Counted from the stretch's first letter, positions 23,266-33,072 are shown. The stretch is DNA of 64,000 bases from Flavobacterium beibuense (GCF_004151245.1 NZ_JUIW01000005.1:124001-188000), one strand, 5' to 3'. The notes: generated from the letters alone by a model not told the origin. Program-made: numbers and translations.

Positions 23266-26200
23266 TTATTCCTCGTTGTCACGCTCAAACCTTTCAAACA
23301 TTTTGTTGTACTTGTTAAATACAGGTTTTTCCTTGCTATAAAGCTCTAGGTCGCCTTCATCTTTCATTATCAGTAACAGGCTACGATAGCGCTCAATATC
23401 TGTAATAATATCTACTACAATATGGTTTTGCTCACTTGCGGCTAACCCTTTATAGAATGTCAGGTTCTCCTGATATTTAGTGATAAGCTTTTTAAGCAGA
23501 TCCTGCGCTTTTTCCTTTTCACCCAATTTGTAGTAAGCTGTTGCATAAGGCTCTAAAAGCGTGTAGTAGTTAAAGTACTCTACCGGCATTTTAGTCATGG
23601 CAAGATCGGCAATGTTCTTCGCTTTTTCATTTTTGCCTTCAGCCATAAGTTTTTCCATAAGGCGTGCCAGGTTAGTACGGTAAGTAATACTGTTTTTACG
23701 CGTTTCCGGATCATGGTAAATCTCAGGGCTTTCGCTGTTACCCCAATCCCAGCTCATAACAATATCATACATCTTATCGCTATCAATATTACCCATATCC
23801 AGTAAGCTTCCTTCTTTAGGTATAGGAGTCTTTACCGGAATAAGTTTAAATACCATACCATCCAGTTGCAGGTAATCTTTCATCCAAAGGTAATCGTCAT
23901 CGCCAAAGCTTCCTCCTGTAAAATAAATAGGACGCTCCCAGTTATTGTTATTTACAAGGTCCAGCATCAATAGGCGGTTTTTGTATAAAGCGTCTCCTTT
24001 GATGTCGATATCGATATAAGGAACGATAGAATCATACAGTTCAGGAGCTACAATTTTATTCTTGATAACCGACTCACGGTCTACATTAAGTCTTATCTTG
24101 TTAGTAGGGAAGTAGTTTATCATGTGCCCGTTTCTAAGCTCCACTTTTGTTCTAGGGTCATCTGAGGCTATAAACTCCATAAAGTCATTTATGTCCAAAC
24201 GCTTATCGGTTCTTCTGTCTAAGAACATATAATCCCTTGTTCCCTGTACATACTGATCGTGTGTAAAGGAAATAGGCAACGGTTCCGATTCGTAGGCTTT
24301 AGCCTTCATTTGATCAATGTACCAGTCGGTCATGAAAAGGCTGGTGTTTACAATCCTTATGTCGGTTCTTATGCCTTCCACTTCCTGTGCATACCATAAC
24401 GGGAAGGTATCATTATCCCCTATGGTAAACAGTATAGCATTCTGGTCACACGACTCAAGATACGCTTTTGCCATGGCAAGCGCAGTATAACGGTCTGAAC
24501 GATCGTGATCATCCCAGTTTTCTGATGCCAGTAATACAGGTCCTGCAAGCATGGTAATGGCAAGAACAATCGGTCCTGCAATTTTTGGGGCCAGGAATTT
24601 TTTAATACTGTCGTATATGGCATATACTCCAAAGCCTATCCAAATGGCAAAAACATAGAATGAACCTACAAGGGCATAATCCCTTTCTCTTGGTTCAAAA
24701 GGTCTTTCGTTAAGATATATTTTAAGAGCTAAGCCCGTAAACAGGAATAAAACTAATAATACATAAAAACTCTTAAGGTCTTTTGATGCATGATAAGCTA
24801 AGCCTATAAGTCCTAATATAAGCGGAAGCAGGTAGTAGAAATTTCGGGCTTTATTGTTAAGCTGATCGCTTGGCAGGTTATCCTGAGAGCCTAATCGTGC
24901 TTCATCAATTACTTTAATGCCACTCATCCAGTTGCCATCATAGTTGTCATATCGTCCCTGAATATCGTTTTGCCTTCCTGAGAAGTTCCACATAAAATAC
25001 CTGAAATACATGTATCCAAACTGGTATTCAAACATGAATTTCATGTTGTCGGCAAACGATGGCTTATCTATAATAAGGTACTGGCTGTAGTTTTTTAGAA
25101 ATCGGTCGTAATCTTCAAGATCCATTTTTCCTTGCTGGTAGCCTGTCTTGAATTGGGTTATTACGTTTTGAAGTTCATCACGAACCTGTGCCATAGCTTT
25201 TCCTACTTCCTCGTCACTCATCTGGTCTAAAGGAAGTCCATATTGTACAAGGTCCTGAGAAAAGTCGTAGTTAGGATCTATCCTGAAATCAAGCGGCCTT
25301 GTAAAGTTCATGTAGTTAACTGCATGTTCAGTGCTCCACATCCTTGGCATAAAGCCTTTGTGGTTGTCATCGGTATTTTGTTTGGCATTTTCATAGTCAT
25401 TTACAATTACATATTCGCCTTTTTTGTAATCTCTCTGGTAGTTTGGCTTTTCGTCCTCATAAGGGTTTTCCTTGTCAAGTCCGGCATAAGTATCAGAGAA
25501 CATTGGGCCATAGAATAACTTTTGCTCACCATATTGCTCACGGTTGTAGTAAGCAAGTACCTCGGCAGCATCCGAAGGCCTGTTCTCGTTAATAACAACA
25601 TTAGCATTAGCACGTATAGGTAACATCATCCAGGTAGAGAAGCCTATAAATATAAAAAGTACACAAAGTACTAATGTGTTTGCTAAAGCATAATTGTTTT
25701 TACGTGTATAGTTAAGTCCGAAATAGAAAAGGGCTACAATTAGCAATGCCATGAAAATGGTACCCGAGTTAAACGGAAGTCCCATTTTGTTTACCATAAA
25801 GATTTCTGTCTTACCAAATAGGGCAAGGGTATATGGTAATAATAGCTTGAATATGAATAAAAGTATGGCAACAATAACTATGTTTGCTATAATGAAGCTC
25901 TTAACCGTAATCTTTTCATAGTTTTTAAAGTAGTATATAAATCCAATGGCAGGGATGGTAAGGAGTGCCATAAAGTGAACACCAAAAGATAAACCAACTA
26001 CTAATGAAATAATAAGTAGCCATTTGTTTCCTCTAGGTGTGTTCATGTCCTGTTCCCAGCGTAGTCCCAGCCATAACAGTAACGATATGAACAGAGAAGC
26101 CATTGCATAAACCTCGGCTTCGGTAGCGTTAAACCAAAAACTATCAGTAAAAGTAAAGGCAAGTGAACCTACGGCGGCACTACCTAATACCATAAGAGCA

Positions 26201-26550
26201 TTATTGTTGTTAAATTCAGAAAATCTCTCAAGCAGTGTTCTTAGTAACATAGTTAGTGACCAGAACATAAACAATATTGTAAACGCACTTGATACCACCG
26301 ATACCATGTTTACCATTAGGGCAATCTTATCTGGTGCTGTTGCAAACATTGCAAAAAAGGCACCTACCATTTGGAACAAAGGTGCTCCGGGAGGGTGGCC
26401 TACTTCAAGTTTTGCTGCTGTTGGTATGTATTCGCCGCAATCCCAAAAACTAAGGGTAGGCTCTACGGTTAATGAATAAACAACAAGGGCAATGGTAAAA
26501 ACCGTCCAGCCCAAAATGGTATTCCATTTTTTAAAGTTAAATGTCATCAT
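23266..26550 (-). CDS. DUF2723 membrane protein (GT117/TMEM260-like), copy A
   Basis: 1094 residues. The N-terminal half has about ten or more membrane helices beginning with a signature loop TVEPTLSFWDCGEYIPTAAKL and VGHPPGAPLFQM. FWFNATEAEVYAMASL lies in a later loop. Further helices occur around residues 590-690. The C-terminal part is soluble, with NAILFTIGDNDTFPLWYAQ and a helical TPR-like end (LMEKLMAEGKNEKAKNI, AYYKLGEKEKAQDLL). The family (PF11028) includes the animal O-mannosyltransferase TMEM260, so a lipid-linked-sugar-dependent protein glycosyltransferase role is plausible. It is paralogous to the next gene on the same strand. Confidence 0.88.
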   Translation of the reverse strand: MMTFNFKKWNTILGWTVFTIALVVYSLTVEPTLSFWDCGEYIPTAAKLEVGHPPGAPLFQMVGAFFAMFATAPDKIALMVNMVSVVSSAFTILFMFWSLTMLLRTLLERFSEFNNNNALMVLGSAAVGSLAFTFTDSFWFNATEAEVYAMASLFISLLLWLGLRWEQDMNTPRGNKWLLIISLVVGLSFGVHFMALLTIPAIGFIYYFKNYEKITVKSFIIANIVIVAILLFIFKLLLPYTLALFGKTEIFMVNKMGLPFNSGTIFMALLIVALFYFGLNYTRKNNYALANTLVLCVLFIFIGFSTWMMLPIRANANVVINENRPSDAAEVLAYYNREQYGEQKLFYGPMFSDTYAGLDKENPYEDEKPNYQRDYKKGEYVIVNDYENAKQNTDDNHKGFMPRMWSTEHAVNYMNFTRPLDFRIDPNYDFSQDLVQYGLPLDQMSDEEVGKAMAQVRDELQNVITQFKTGYQQGKMDLEDYDRFLKNYSQYLIIDKPSFADNMKFMFEYQFGYMYFRYFMWNFSGRQNDIQGRYDNYDGNWMSGIKVIDEARLGSQDNLPSDQLNNKARNFYYLLPLILGLIGLAYHASKDLKSFYVLLVLFLFTGLALKIYLNERPFEPRERDYALVGSFYVFAIWIGFGVYAIYDSIKKFLAPKIAGPIVLAITMLAGPVLLASENWDDHDRSDRYTALAMAKAYLESCDQNAILFTIGDNDTFPLWYAQEVEGIRTDIRIVNTSLFMTDWYIDQMKAKAYESEPLPISFTHDQYVQGTRDYMFLDRRTDKRLDINDFMEFIASDDPRTKVELRNGHMINYFPTNKIRLNVDRESVIKNKIVAPELYDSIVPYIDIDIKGDALYKNRLLMLDLVNNNNWERPIYFTGGSFGDDDYLWMKDYLQLDGMVFKLIPVKTPIPKEGSLLDMGNIDSDKMYDIVMSWDWGNSESPEIYHDPETRKNSITYRTNLARLMEKLMAEGKNEKAKNIADLAMTKMPVEYFNYYTLLEPYATAYYKLGEKEKAQDLLKKLITKYQENLTFYKGLAASEQNHIVVDIITDIERYRSLLLIMKDEGDLELYSKEKPVFNKYNKMFERFERDNEE

Positions 26551-26645
26551 GCGGTTATGAGGATTCCGAAATTTATATATGCAAAGAAACTATTTTTTAT
26601 TTAAAGGTAATGTAAGCAATTTCATTTTAATGATTATTATAAAGT

Positions 26646-26679
26646 AAAAAGGCGACAATTATTGCAATTGCCGCCTTTA
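26646..26679 (-). terminator. Terminator of the second DUF2723 gene
   Basis: The minus strand reads AAAGGCGGCAATTG...AATTGTCGCCTTT followed by TTAC. The stem contains one G-U pair. It lies 11 bases beyond the stop codon. Confidence 0.75.
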
Positions 26680-26690
26680 AAACTTTTGTG

Positions 26691-29600
26691 CTATCCGTTA
26701 TCCTGTATAAACCGCGCCATCATCTTATAATAGCGGTCAAAGGCGGGTAGTTGTTTTTCGTAAAATTCGGTGTCTCCGTTTTCTTTTGCCATTTGGAGTA
26801 GGTTGTAATACCCTTCTATATCTCCCGGAACATCAACCGAGTTGTAAAAGGTTATCTGTTCCTGCTGTTTTTTTATAAGTATTGAGAGCAGCTCCCTGGC
26901 CTTTTCTTTTTCGCCAACCTTATAATAGCCTTCGGCAAAAGGCTCCGACATGTAATAATATCCATAATCTTTTACGGGGAGTTTTGTAACCGCGAGGTCT
27001 ATTATTACTTTCGCCTTGCCTGTTTTACCCTGTTCCAATAAAGTGTCGGTTAGTCGGGCAAGGTTTTTTCTGTAGGTAATACTGTTTCTTCTGGTTTCAG
27101 GGTCATGATATATTTTTTTATTGCTGCTGCCCCAGTCCCAACGCATAACCGTGTCAAACATTTTTTCTGCATCAATGTGGCCTATATCTATAGGTTTGTC
27201 TTTTTGAACCTGAGTTTTAACGGGGATAAGCTTGTAGGTCATTCCGTCAAGTTGCAGGTAGTCCTTTAACCATAAATAATCTTCATCCTTAAGGCTTCCT
27301 CCTGAAAAATAAACAGGTCGTTCCCAGTTGTTGTTTCTTATGATGTCCAGCATTACAATGTGATGCTTAAATATAGCTTCTTTAGGCAGGTCGATATCTA
27401 TGTAAGGAACAATGGAATCATAAAGATCCGGCGATACTACCTTGTTTTTAATAACGGCTTCCCTGTCTACAGGAATGCGTATTTTGTTTGTCGGGTAGTA
27501 GTTAGACATATGCCCGTTGGTTAGCTCTACCTGAGCGCGTTCGTCATCAGAGGTTATAAATTCCATGAAGTCGCTTACGTCTATACGTTCTTCGGTTCTT
27601 GGTACGTATAAAACAAAATCACGGGTGCCGTCTACATACTGCTTGTGTTCAAGAGAGATTGGCAATGGGTCAGCCTTATATGTCTTTTGTTTCATCTGGT
27701 CTATATACCAGTCGGCAGGCAGGTAGGTGGTACAGGCTACTTTTATATCGGTACGGAATTCTTCTATTTCCTGAGCATACCATAACGGGAAGGTGTCATT
27801 ATCTGCCGATGTAAACAATATGGCATTAGGATCGCAGGAGTCCAGATAGGCTTTTGCCATAACCAGTGCGGTATCTCTGCCTGAACGGTCGTGGTCATCC
27901 CAGTTTTCGGTAGCCATAAGCACCGGTGTGCTTAAAAGAGCAATACCTAATACTAACGGAACTGTGATTTTTTGACTCATTTGCTTTTGCAGGATATTGT
28001 AAATAGAGTATACACCCATGGCAATCCATATGGCAAAAACATAAAAAGCACCAACCATTACATAGTCCCTTTCCCTTACTTCATAGGGTTTTTCATTTAG
28101 GAACACCTTAAGAGCAAAACTCATGAATACAAAAAGGACCAAAAGCACGTAAAAGCTTTTAGGGTCTTTACGGGCATGAAATACAAAACCGAGTATCCCT
28201 AATATAAAAGGTATAAAGTAATATACATTGCGCCCCTTGTTGTTAAGCATGTCGCTTGTAAGTTGGCTTTGCGGGCCTAGTCTGGCTTCGTCTATTTTAG
28301 TAAATCCGCTTAGCCAGTTCCCGTTAATGAAATCGCCTTCACCCTGCATGTCGTTTTGCTTGCCTGCAAAATTCCACATCAGGTAGCGCCAAAACATATA
28401 CCCAAACTGGTACTCAACCATAAACTGCATGTTCTGGCTAAAAGATGGTTTTTCTACTATTAAGTAATCTTTATAGGCTTTAAGGAATTCGTCATATCCC
28501 TTGTTGTCTATGTCACCTCTGTTATATGCGGTCTTAAACTGGGTTATAACATCACTAAGCTGATTTTTTATCTGTGCTATAGCTTCCAGGGCTTCAGCTT
28601 CTGTAACAGTGTTTGGATTAATGCCGTATTTAGGTAAGTCCTGAGTAAAGTCGTAGTTAGGGTTAATCCTGAATTTAGGTGGGGCAGTATAAGCCATGTA
28701 GTTGGTAGCATGCTTATCGCTTGTCATACGTGGTAATATAGTATTGTGTTCACTATTGGTGTTATGTACGGCATTTTTATAATTGTTTACCACAACATAT
28801 TTGCCGGTTTTATAGTCGCGTTCATAATTTGGCTTTCCGTCCTTAAAAGGAGTTTTAGGGTCAAGACCCGCATAAGCCTCTGTATATAACGGACCATAAA
28901 ATACTTTTTGCTCGCCATAATTCTCACGGTTATAGTACGCTAAAAGTTCGGCTGCATCGGTAGGAGGTACTTCGTTTATAACTACGCCTGCATTTGATCG
29001 TACCGATAGCATTATCCAGCTGGAAAACCCTATAAACATAAACAAGGTGCCTAATATGGCTGTATTATATAGTGCAAAGCCTTTTTGCCTTGTATAACGT
29101 AATCCCAAATAAAATAAGGCAACTACTAGTATTGCCATTAGTATGGTGCCTGAGTTAAACGGTAAGCCGAATGTGTTTACCACAAAGATTTCTGTTTTGC
29201 CAAATAAGGCCATGGTATATGGCATAAGGAATTTGAAAACGAAAAACAGTATACCTACTATGGCTATATTAGCGATGATAAAATTCTTTATGGTAACTTT
29301 TTTATAATTTTTAAAATAATATATAAGCCCTATTGACGGAATGGTTAACAGGGCCAGAAAGTGAACACCGAAGGATATTCCTACAAGAAAACAGATAATT
29401 AATAACCATCTGTTTCCTCTGGAGGTGTGCATTTCTTCGCCCCAGCGCAGTCCTGCCCATATTAATAATGATATAAACAGTGATGCCATTGCATACACCT
29501 CGGCTTCGGTAGCGTTAAACCAAAAGGTGTCAGAGAAGGTTAGTGCCATGCTGCCTGTAAAGGCGCTGCCTAAAATCATTATAGTATTACTTTTATTGAT

Positions 29601-29936
29601 AGTAGTGAACGACGAAACGATATTTTTAAGCAACAGGGTAGTAGACCAAAACATAAAAAGTATAGCGAATGCTGCCGAAACTGCCGAAACCATGTTTACC
29701 ATTAGTGCTATATTTTCCTTTGAGGAAGCAAACATGGCAAAAAAGGCTCCTGTAATCTGGAAGAAAGGTGCTCCCGGCGGATGGCCTACCTGTAATTTGG
29801 CTGAAGTGGAGATATATTCACCGCAATCCCAAAAACTCATTGTGGGTTCTACTGTTAAAGTGTAAACCGTAAGTGCAATTGCAAAAGAAATCCAGCCTAA
29901 AATTAAATTCCGTTTTTTAAAGTAAAAATCGTCCAT
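26691..29936 (-). CDS. DUF2723 membrane protein (GT117/TMEM260-like), copy B
   Basis: 1081 residues, collinear with copy A over its whole length and sharing the key loops TVEPTMSFWDCGEYIS, VGHPPGAPFFQ, TFWFNATEAEVYAMASL and NAILFTSADNDTFPLWYAQ. The C-terminal soluble part again ends in a TPR-like helical region (GYYKVGEKEKARELL). A 140-base gap with a terminator separates the two genes, so each is likely transcribed on its own. Retention of both copies with moderate divergence suggests different acceptor substrates (inference). Confidence 0.88.
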   Translation of the reverse strand: MDDFYFKKRNLILGWISFAIALTVYTLTVEPTMSFWDCGEYISTSAKLQVGHPPGAPFFQITGAFFAMFASSKENIALMVNMVSAVSAAFAILFMFWSTTLLLKNIVSSFTTINKSNTIMILGSAFTGSMALTFSDTFWFNATEAEVYAMASLFISLLIWAGLRWGEEMHTSRGNRWLLIICFLVGISFGVHFLALLTIPSIGLIYYFKNYKKVTIKNFIIANIAIVGILFFVFKFLMPYTMALFGKTEIFVVNTFGLPFNSGTILMAILVVALFYLGLRYTRQKGFALYNTAILGTLFMFIGFSSWIMLSVRSNAGVVINEVPPTDAAELLAYYNRENYGEQKVFYGPLYTEAYAGLDPKTPFKDGKPNYERDYKTGKYVVVNNYKNAVHNTNSEHNTILPRMTSDKHATNYMAYTAPPKFRINPNYDFTQDLPKYGINPNTVTEAEALEAIAQIKNQLSDVITQFKTAYNRGDIDNKGYDEFLKAYKDYLIVEKPSFSQNMQFMVEYQFGYMFWRYLMWNFAGKQNDMQGEGDFINGNWLSGFTKIDEARLGPQSQLTSDMLNNKGRNVYYFIPFILGILGFVFHARKDPKSFYVLLVLFVFMSFALKVFLNEKPYEVRERDYVMVGAFYVFAIWIAMGVYSIYNILQKQMSQKITVPLVLGIALLSTPVLMATENWDDHDRSGRDTALVMAKAYLDSCDPNAILFTSADNDTFPLWYAQEIEEFRTDIKVACTTYLPADWYIDQMKQKTYKADPLPISLEHKQYVDGTRDFVLYVPRTEERIDVSDFMEFITSDDERAQVELTNGHMSNYYPTNKIRIPVDREAVIKNKVVSPDLYDSIVPYIDIDLPKEAIFKHHIVMLDIIRNNNWERPVYFSGGSLKDEDYLWLKDYLQLDGMTYKLIPVKTQVQKDKPIDIGHIDAEKMFDTVMRWDWGSSNKKIYHDPETRRNSITYRKNLARLTDTLLEQGKTGKAKVIIDLAVTKLPVKDYGYYYMSEPFAEGYYKVGEKEKARELLSILIKKQQEQITFYNSVDVPGDIEGYYNLLQMAKENGDTEFYEKQLPAFDRYYKMMARFIQDNG

Positions 29937-30032
29937 AAGGTGTTTAATGTTGGTTATCAGTTTGTTTGTAAAAGGGTATTTCTACAGGTACTAACGCAGA
30001 AAATTTTTTTTTCATATTTTTTGAAATAAAAA

Positions 30033-30063
30033 TTTGCAAAAATGAATTTATGTGCTACATTTG
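30033..30063 (+). promoter_or_regulatory. Promoter of tRNA-Gln
   Basis: TTTG (30033-30036), 19 bases, TACATTTG (30056-30063), 24 bases before the tRNA. Confidence 0.85.
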
Positions 30064-30087
30064 CACCCGCAATCAAGCACCAAACAT

Positions 30088-30158
30088 TGGTCTATGGTGT
30101 AATGGTAACACTACTGATTTTGGTTCAGTCATTCTAGGTTCGAGTCCTAGTAGACCAA
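30088..30158 (+). tRNA. tRNA-Gln (anticodon UUG)
   Basis: 71 bases with acceptor stem TGGTCTA/TAGACCA and discriminator A. The anticodon loop TTTTGGT lies between ACTGA and TCAGT, giving anticodon TTG. A T-arm with GGTTCGAGTCC follows. CCA is not encoded. Its own promoter and terminator flank it. Confidence 0.97.
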
Positions 30159-30160
30159 CA

Positions 30161-30195
30161 AAAAGCCTCTCAGATTCTGAGAGGCTTTTTTTATT
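30161..30195 (+). terminator. Terminator after tRNA-Gln
   Basis: AAAGCCTCTCAGA-ttc-TCTGAGAGGCTTT stem followed by TTTT. Confidence 0.9.
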
Positions 30196-30230
30196 GTTAT
30201 ATTTAAGTTGTGTTTTTCTTTGTATAAAAT

Positions 30231-30260
30231 TAAAAAGCCACCCTACAGGGTGGCTTTTTG
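30231..30260. terminator. Terminator of the universal stress protein gene
   Basis: AAAAGCCACCC-taca-GGGTGGCTTTTT stem, 18 bases beyond the stop codon at 30278 on the minus strand. Confidence 0.85.
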
Positions 30261-30277
30261 GTATATAATCTTTGGTG

Positions 30278-31126
30278 TTATATTTTAAAGGTAACAACCG
30301 GTCTTACTGCGTGATTAACCAAATCTTCGCTGATACTTCCGTTAAAGAAGTGGGCAAGTCCCTGTCTTCCGTGTGTGCACATACCTATAAGGTCTGCATT
30401 TACTTTGTTTGAGAAGTGAAGAATTCCTTTCTCAACATTAATATCATTATATATATGTGTAGTATATCCGTTCTTAATATTTGCCTCAGCAGCAAAGTCA
30501 TGAATCAGTTTTTCTGCTGCGTGCGTAGATTTAAAATCGTTTGGAGTATTTACAAATACCAAGTGCAGGTTAGCGTCAAAAGCATTTGCAAATGCTACTA
30601 CATCTTTAAATGGTTTTTTGATTTCGCTTGAGAAGTCAGATGCAAATACAAAGTTTTGCGGGTTGAAATCACCTTCTTCTTTTTTAATAACAAGTACAGG
30701 GATGTCTGATGTACGAACTACTTTCTCGGTGTTAGATCCAATAAACATTTCTCTGAAACCACTAGCTCCGTGAGAACCCATTACAACAAGGTCGATGTTG
30801 TGTTTTTTGCTGTGAGATATAATACCGTCAAAAGCTTTTTCAAACTGTATAGCTTCAACTATGTTTATTCCCTGCAGGTATGGCTCGTTTAGCACTTCCT
30901 GAAAACGCTCGCGTGTTTTTTCCATAAAGAACATAACTTCAGGAATGTCGCTGCTGCTGCCTACTGCGTTACTTTCTCCAATACCGTCGTTGCTAATGTG
31001 AGACGGCATTTCAAGCATGTGTAAAAGGTATATCTCGCCATTGTTTTTGCGTGCAATTTGTGCGGCAACCTTTAGGGCATACTCGGCGTGATCAGAGAAG
31101 TCGGTAGGAACTAAAATTCTTTTCAT
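30278..31126 (-). CDS. Universal stress protein with two tandem UspA domains
   Basis: 282 residues containing two UspA domains of about 140 residues each. The first begins MKRILVPTDFSDHAEYALKV and ends with the ATP-binding-type loop VMGSHGASGFREMFIGSNTEKV. The second begins FVFASDFSSEIK and ends with GMCTHGRQGLAHFFNGSISEDL. The G-x2-G-x9-G(S/T) nucleotide motif is complete in domain 1 (GSHGASGF...GSNT) and plausible in domain 2. A cytoplasmic stress protein; precise role unknown. It is transcribed alone and divergently from the rimP operon. Confidence 0.93.
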   Translation of the reverse strand: MKRILVPTDFSDHAEYALKVAAQIARKNNGEIYLLHMLEMPSHISNDGIGESNAVGSSSDIPEVMFFMEKTRERFQEVLNEPYLQGINIVEAIQFEKAFDGIISHSKKHNIDLVVMGSHGASGFREMFIGSNTEKVVRTSDIPVLVIKKEEGDFNPQNFVFASDFSSEIKKPFKDVVAFANAFDANLHLVFVNTPNDFKSTHAAEKLIHDFAAEANIKNGYTTHIYNDINVEKGILHFSNKVNADLIGMCTHGRQGLAHFFNGSISEDLVNHAVRPVVTFKI

Positions 31127-31205
31127 ATGTGTAAATTATTAACTAAAATTTGGTTGGAAAATTAATACAATAAAGGTACTGAATAAATTTACATTATCCA
31201 ATGAT

Positions 31206-31235
31206 TTTCAATATATAAAAAAATTAGTATATTTG
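31206..31235 (+). promoter_or_regulatory. Promoter of the rimP-nusA-infB operon
   Basis: TTTC (31206-31209), 18 bases, TATATTTG (31228-31235). The -7 box is exact and the -33 box is one base off consensus. It predicts a leader of about 55 bases. Confidence 0.65.
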
Positions 31236-31264
31236 CACAGTTATTTATTAAAAAACTAAATAAT

Positions 31265-31289
31265 GAGGGGACAGGAGTCCCCTCTTTTT
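31265..31289 (+). promoter_or_regulatory. Leader hairpin of rimP-nusA-infB (candidate attenuator)
   Basis: GAGGGGAC-AGGA-GTCCCCTC, a perfect 8-bp G/C-rich stem with a 4-base loop, followed directly by TTTTTA. It has the form of an intrinsic terminator but sits between promoter and start codon, ending about 9 bases before the rimP ATG. It could stop transcription early or mask initiation. NusA, encoded downstream, acts on exactly such hairpins. Confidence 0.65.
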
Positions 31290-31297
31290 ATACGAAT

Positions 31298-31762
31298 ATG
31301 ACATTTAAAGAGAAAGTTGCTGAACTGGTGAACATAGCGCTGGAAGAGCGCCCTTCACTGTTTCTTATAGATCTTTCCATAAGCGATTCTAACAAAATAA
31401 GTGTTATACTGGATGGTGATAATGGTGTAAACCTGCAGGACTGTATTGATGTTAGCAGGGCGGTAGAGCATAACCTTGACAGGGAAGAACAGGATTTTTC
31501 ACTTGAGGTGGCTTCGGCCGGTGCAACCAGTCCATTAAAAAATATCAGACAGTATAGAAAAAATCTTGGAAGGACGCTTAAGGTGAAAACCGCACATGAA
31601 GAAATCGAGGCAAAATTAACCGATGCCAACGACGAGCATATTGTGCTGGAATGGAAGGCAAGAGAACCTAAGAAAGTAGGTAAAGGGAAAGAAACCGTTG
31701 AGAAAAAAGCGGAAATTCCTTATGGAGACATAAAAGAAGCAGTTGTTGTAATAAAATTTTAA
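31298..31762 (+). CDS. rimP: Ribosome maturation factor RimP
   Basis: 154 residues, normal length. The N-terminal domain ([34 protein letters not shown]) and the [13 protein letters not shown] signature followed by an Sm-like C-terminal domain identify RimP, needed for 30S subunit maturation. The usual SPGL of the signature (VSSPGLDRPL) is replaced by SAGATSPL, as is common in Bacteroidota. It is first in the operon with nusA 18 bases downstream. Confidence 0.93.
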   Translation: MTFKEKVAELVNIALEERPSLFLIDLSISDSNKISVILDGDNGVNLQDCIDVSRAVEHNLDREEQDFSLEVASAGATSPLKNIRQYRKNLGRTLKVKTAHEEIEAKLTDANDEHIVLEWKAREPKKVGKGKETVEKKAEIPYGDIKEAVVVIKF

Positions 31763-31780
31763 AAAAATAAGAGAGTTGGC

Positions 31781-33019
31781 ATGGAAAATATTGCATTAAT
31801 CGATTCGTTTTCAGAGTTTAAAGATGATAAGCTGATAGATCGTGTTACCCTAATGGCGATCCTGGAAGATGTATTTAGGAATGCACTAAAGAAAAAATAT
31901 GGTTCTGACGATAACTTTGATATCATCATTAACCCTGATAAAGGGGATATGGAAATATGGAGGAACCGTGTGGTGGTGGCCGATGGTGAGGTAGAGGACC
32001 CTAACCAGGAAATTTCCCTTTCTGAAGCAAGAAAAATCGAGCCTGACTTTGAAGTTGGTGAAGATGTTTCTGAAGAGGTTAAGCTAATTCAGTTAGGCCG
32101 CAGGGCTATACTTGCATTGCGTCAAAACCTTATTTCTAAGATACACGAACACGATAATACTAACCTTTATAAGCAGTTTAAAGACCTTATAGGGGATATT
32201 TATACGGCAGAAGTGCACCATGTTCGACCAAAAGCTGTAATTTTGGTGGATGATGAGGGTAACGAAATCGTTCTGCCTAAAGAAAAACAAATCCCGTCTG
32301 ACTTCTTCAGAAAAGGAGATAACGTTCGCGGTATAATCGAAAATGTTGAGCTTAAAGGTAATAAGCCGCAAATCATTATGTCAAGAACATCTGAGAAATT
32401 CCTTGAGAAATTATTTGAGCAGGAAATTCCGGAAGTGTTTGACGGACTTATTACTGTTAAGAAAGTAGTAAGAATACCGGGTGAGAAAGCGAAAGTGGCT
32501 GTAGATTCTTATGATGACAGAATTGACCCTGTAGGTGCCTGTGTGGGTATGAAAGGTTCAAGAATTCACGGAATCGTTCGCGAGCTTGGTAACGAAAATA
32601 TAGATGTAATTAACTATACTACTAATACACAGCTTTATATAACAAGAGCACTTAGCCCTGCTAAGGTGTCTTCAATCAAAATTGATGAGGATAAAAAATC
32701 TGCAGAGGTGTTCTTGAAACTAGAAGAGGTGTCTAAGGCTATTGGCCGAGGTGGTCATAACATTAAGCTTGCCGGGTTGCTTACAGGATATGAGCTTGAT
32801 GTTATACGTGAAGGTAATCTTGAAGATGAGGATGTTGAATTAACAGAATTCTCAGATGAAATTGAAGGATGGATTATTGAAGAGTTCGCTAAAATAGGAC
32901 TTGATACTGCAAGAAGCGTGCTTAACCAGGATGTGAAAGACCTTGTAAGAAGGACAGACCTGGAAGAAGAAACAGTTCTTGAAGTGATAAGAATATTGAA
33001 AGAAGAGTTTGAAGATTAA
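31781..33019 (+). CDS. nusA: Transcription termination/antitermination factor NusA
   Basis: 412 residues. The N-terminal polymerase-binding domain (MENIALIDSFSEFKDDKLID) is followed by an S1 domain (IYTAEVHHVRPKAVIL) and two KH domains (DPVGACVGMKGSRIHGI and SKAIGRGGHNIKLAG). The acidic C-terminal repeats found in gamma-proteobacteria are absent; the protein ends soon after the KH region with a short helical tail, the normal short form. It modulates pausing and intrinsic termination. The hairpin in this operon's leader is therefore a natural candidate for autoregulation. Confidence 0.96.
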   Translation: MENIALIDSFSEFKDDKLIDRVTLMAILEDVFRNALKKKYGSDDNFDIIINPDKGDMEIWRNRVVVADGEVEDPNQEISLSEARKIEPDFEVGEDVSEEVKLIQLGRRAILALRQNLISKIHEHDNTNLYKQFKDLIGDIYTAEVHHVRPKAVILVDDEGNEIVLPKEKQIPSDFFRKGDNVRGIIENVELKGNKPQIIMSRTSEKFLEKLFEQEIPEVFDGLITVKKVVRIPGEKAKVAVDSYDDRIDPVGACVGMKGSRIHGIVRELGNENIDVINYTTNTQLYITRALSPAKVSSIKIDEDKKSAEVFLKLEEVSKAIGRGGHNIKLAGLLTGYELDVIREGNLEDEDVELTEFSDEIEGWIIEEFAKIGLDTARSVLNQDVKDLVRRTDLEEETVLEVIRILKEEFED

Positions 33020-33072
33020 TACTATTGTATAACAACAAATACAACCAGGAAAGATAATATTAAAAAGATTAT

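Noticed and set aside
30050-30297. Two short open frames over tRNA-Gln on both strands
   Set aside because: Both lie across the tRNA and two terminators; no protein features.
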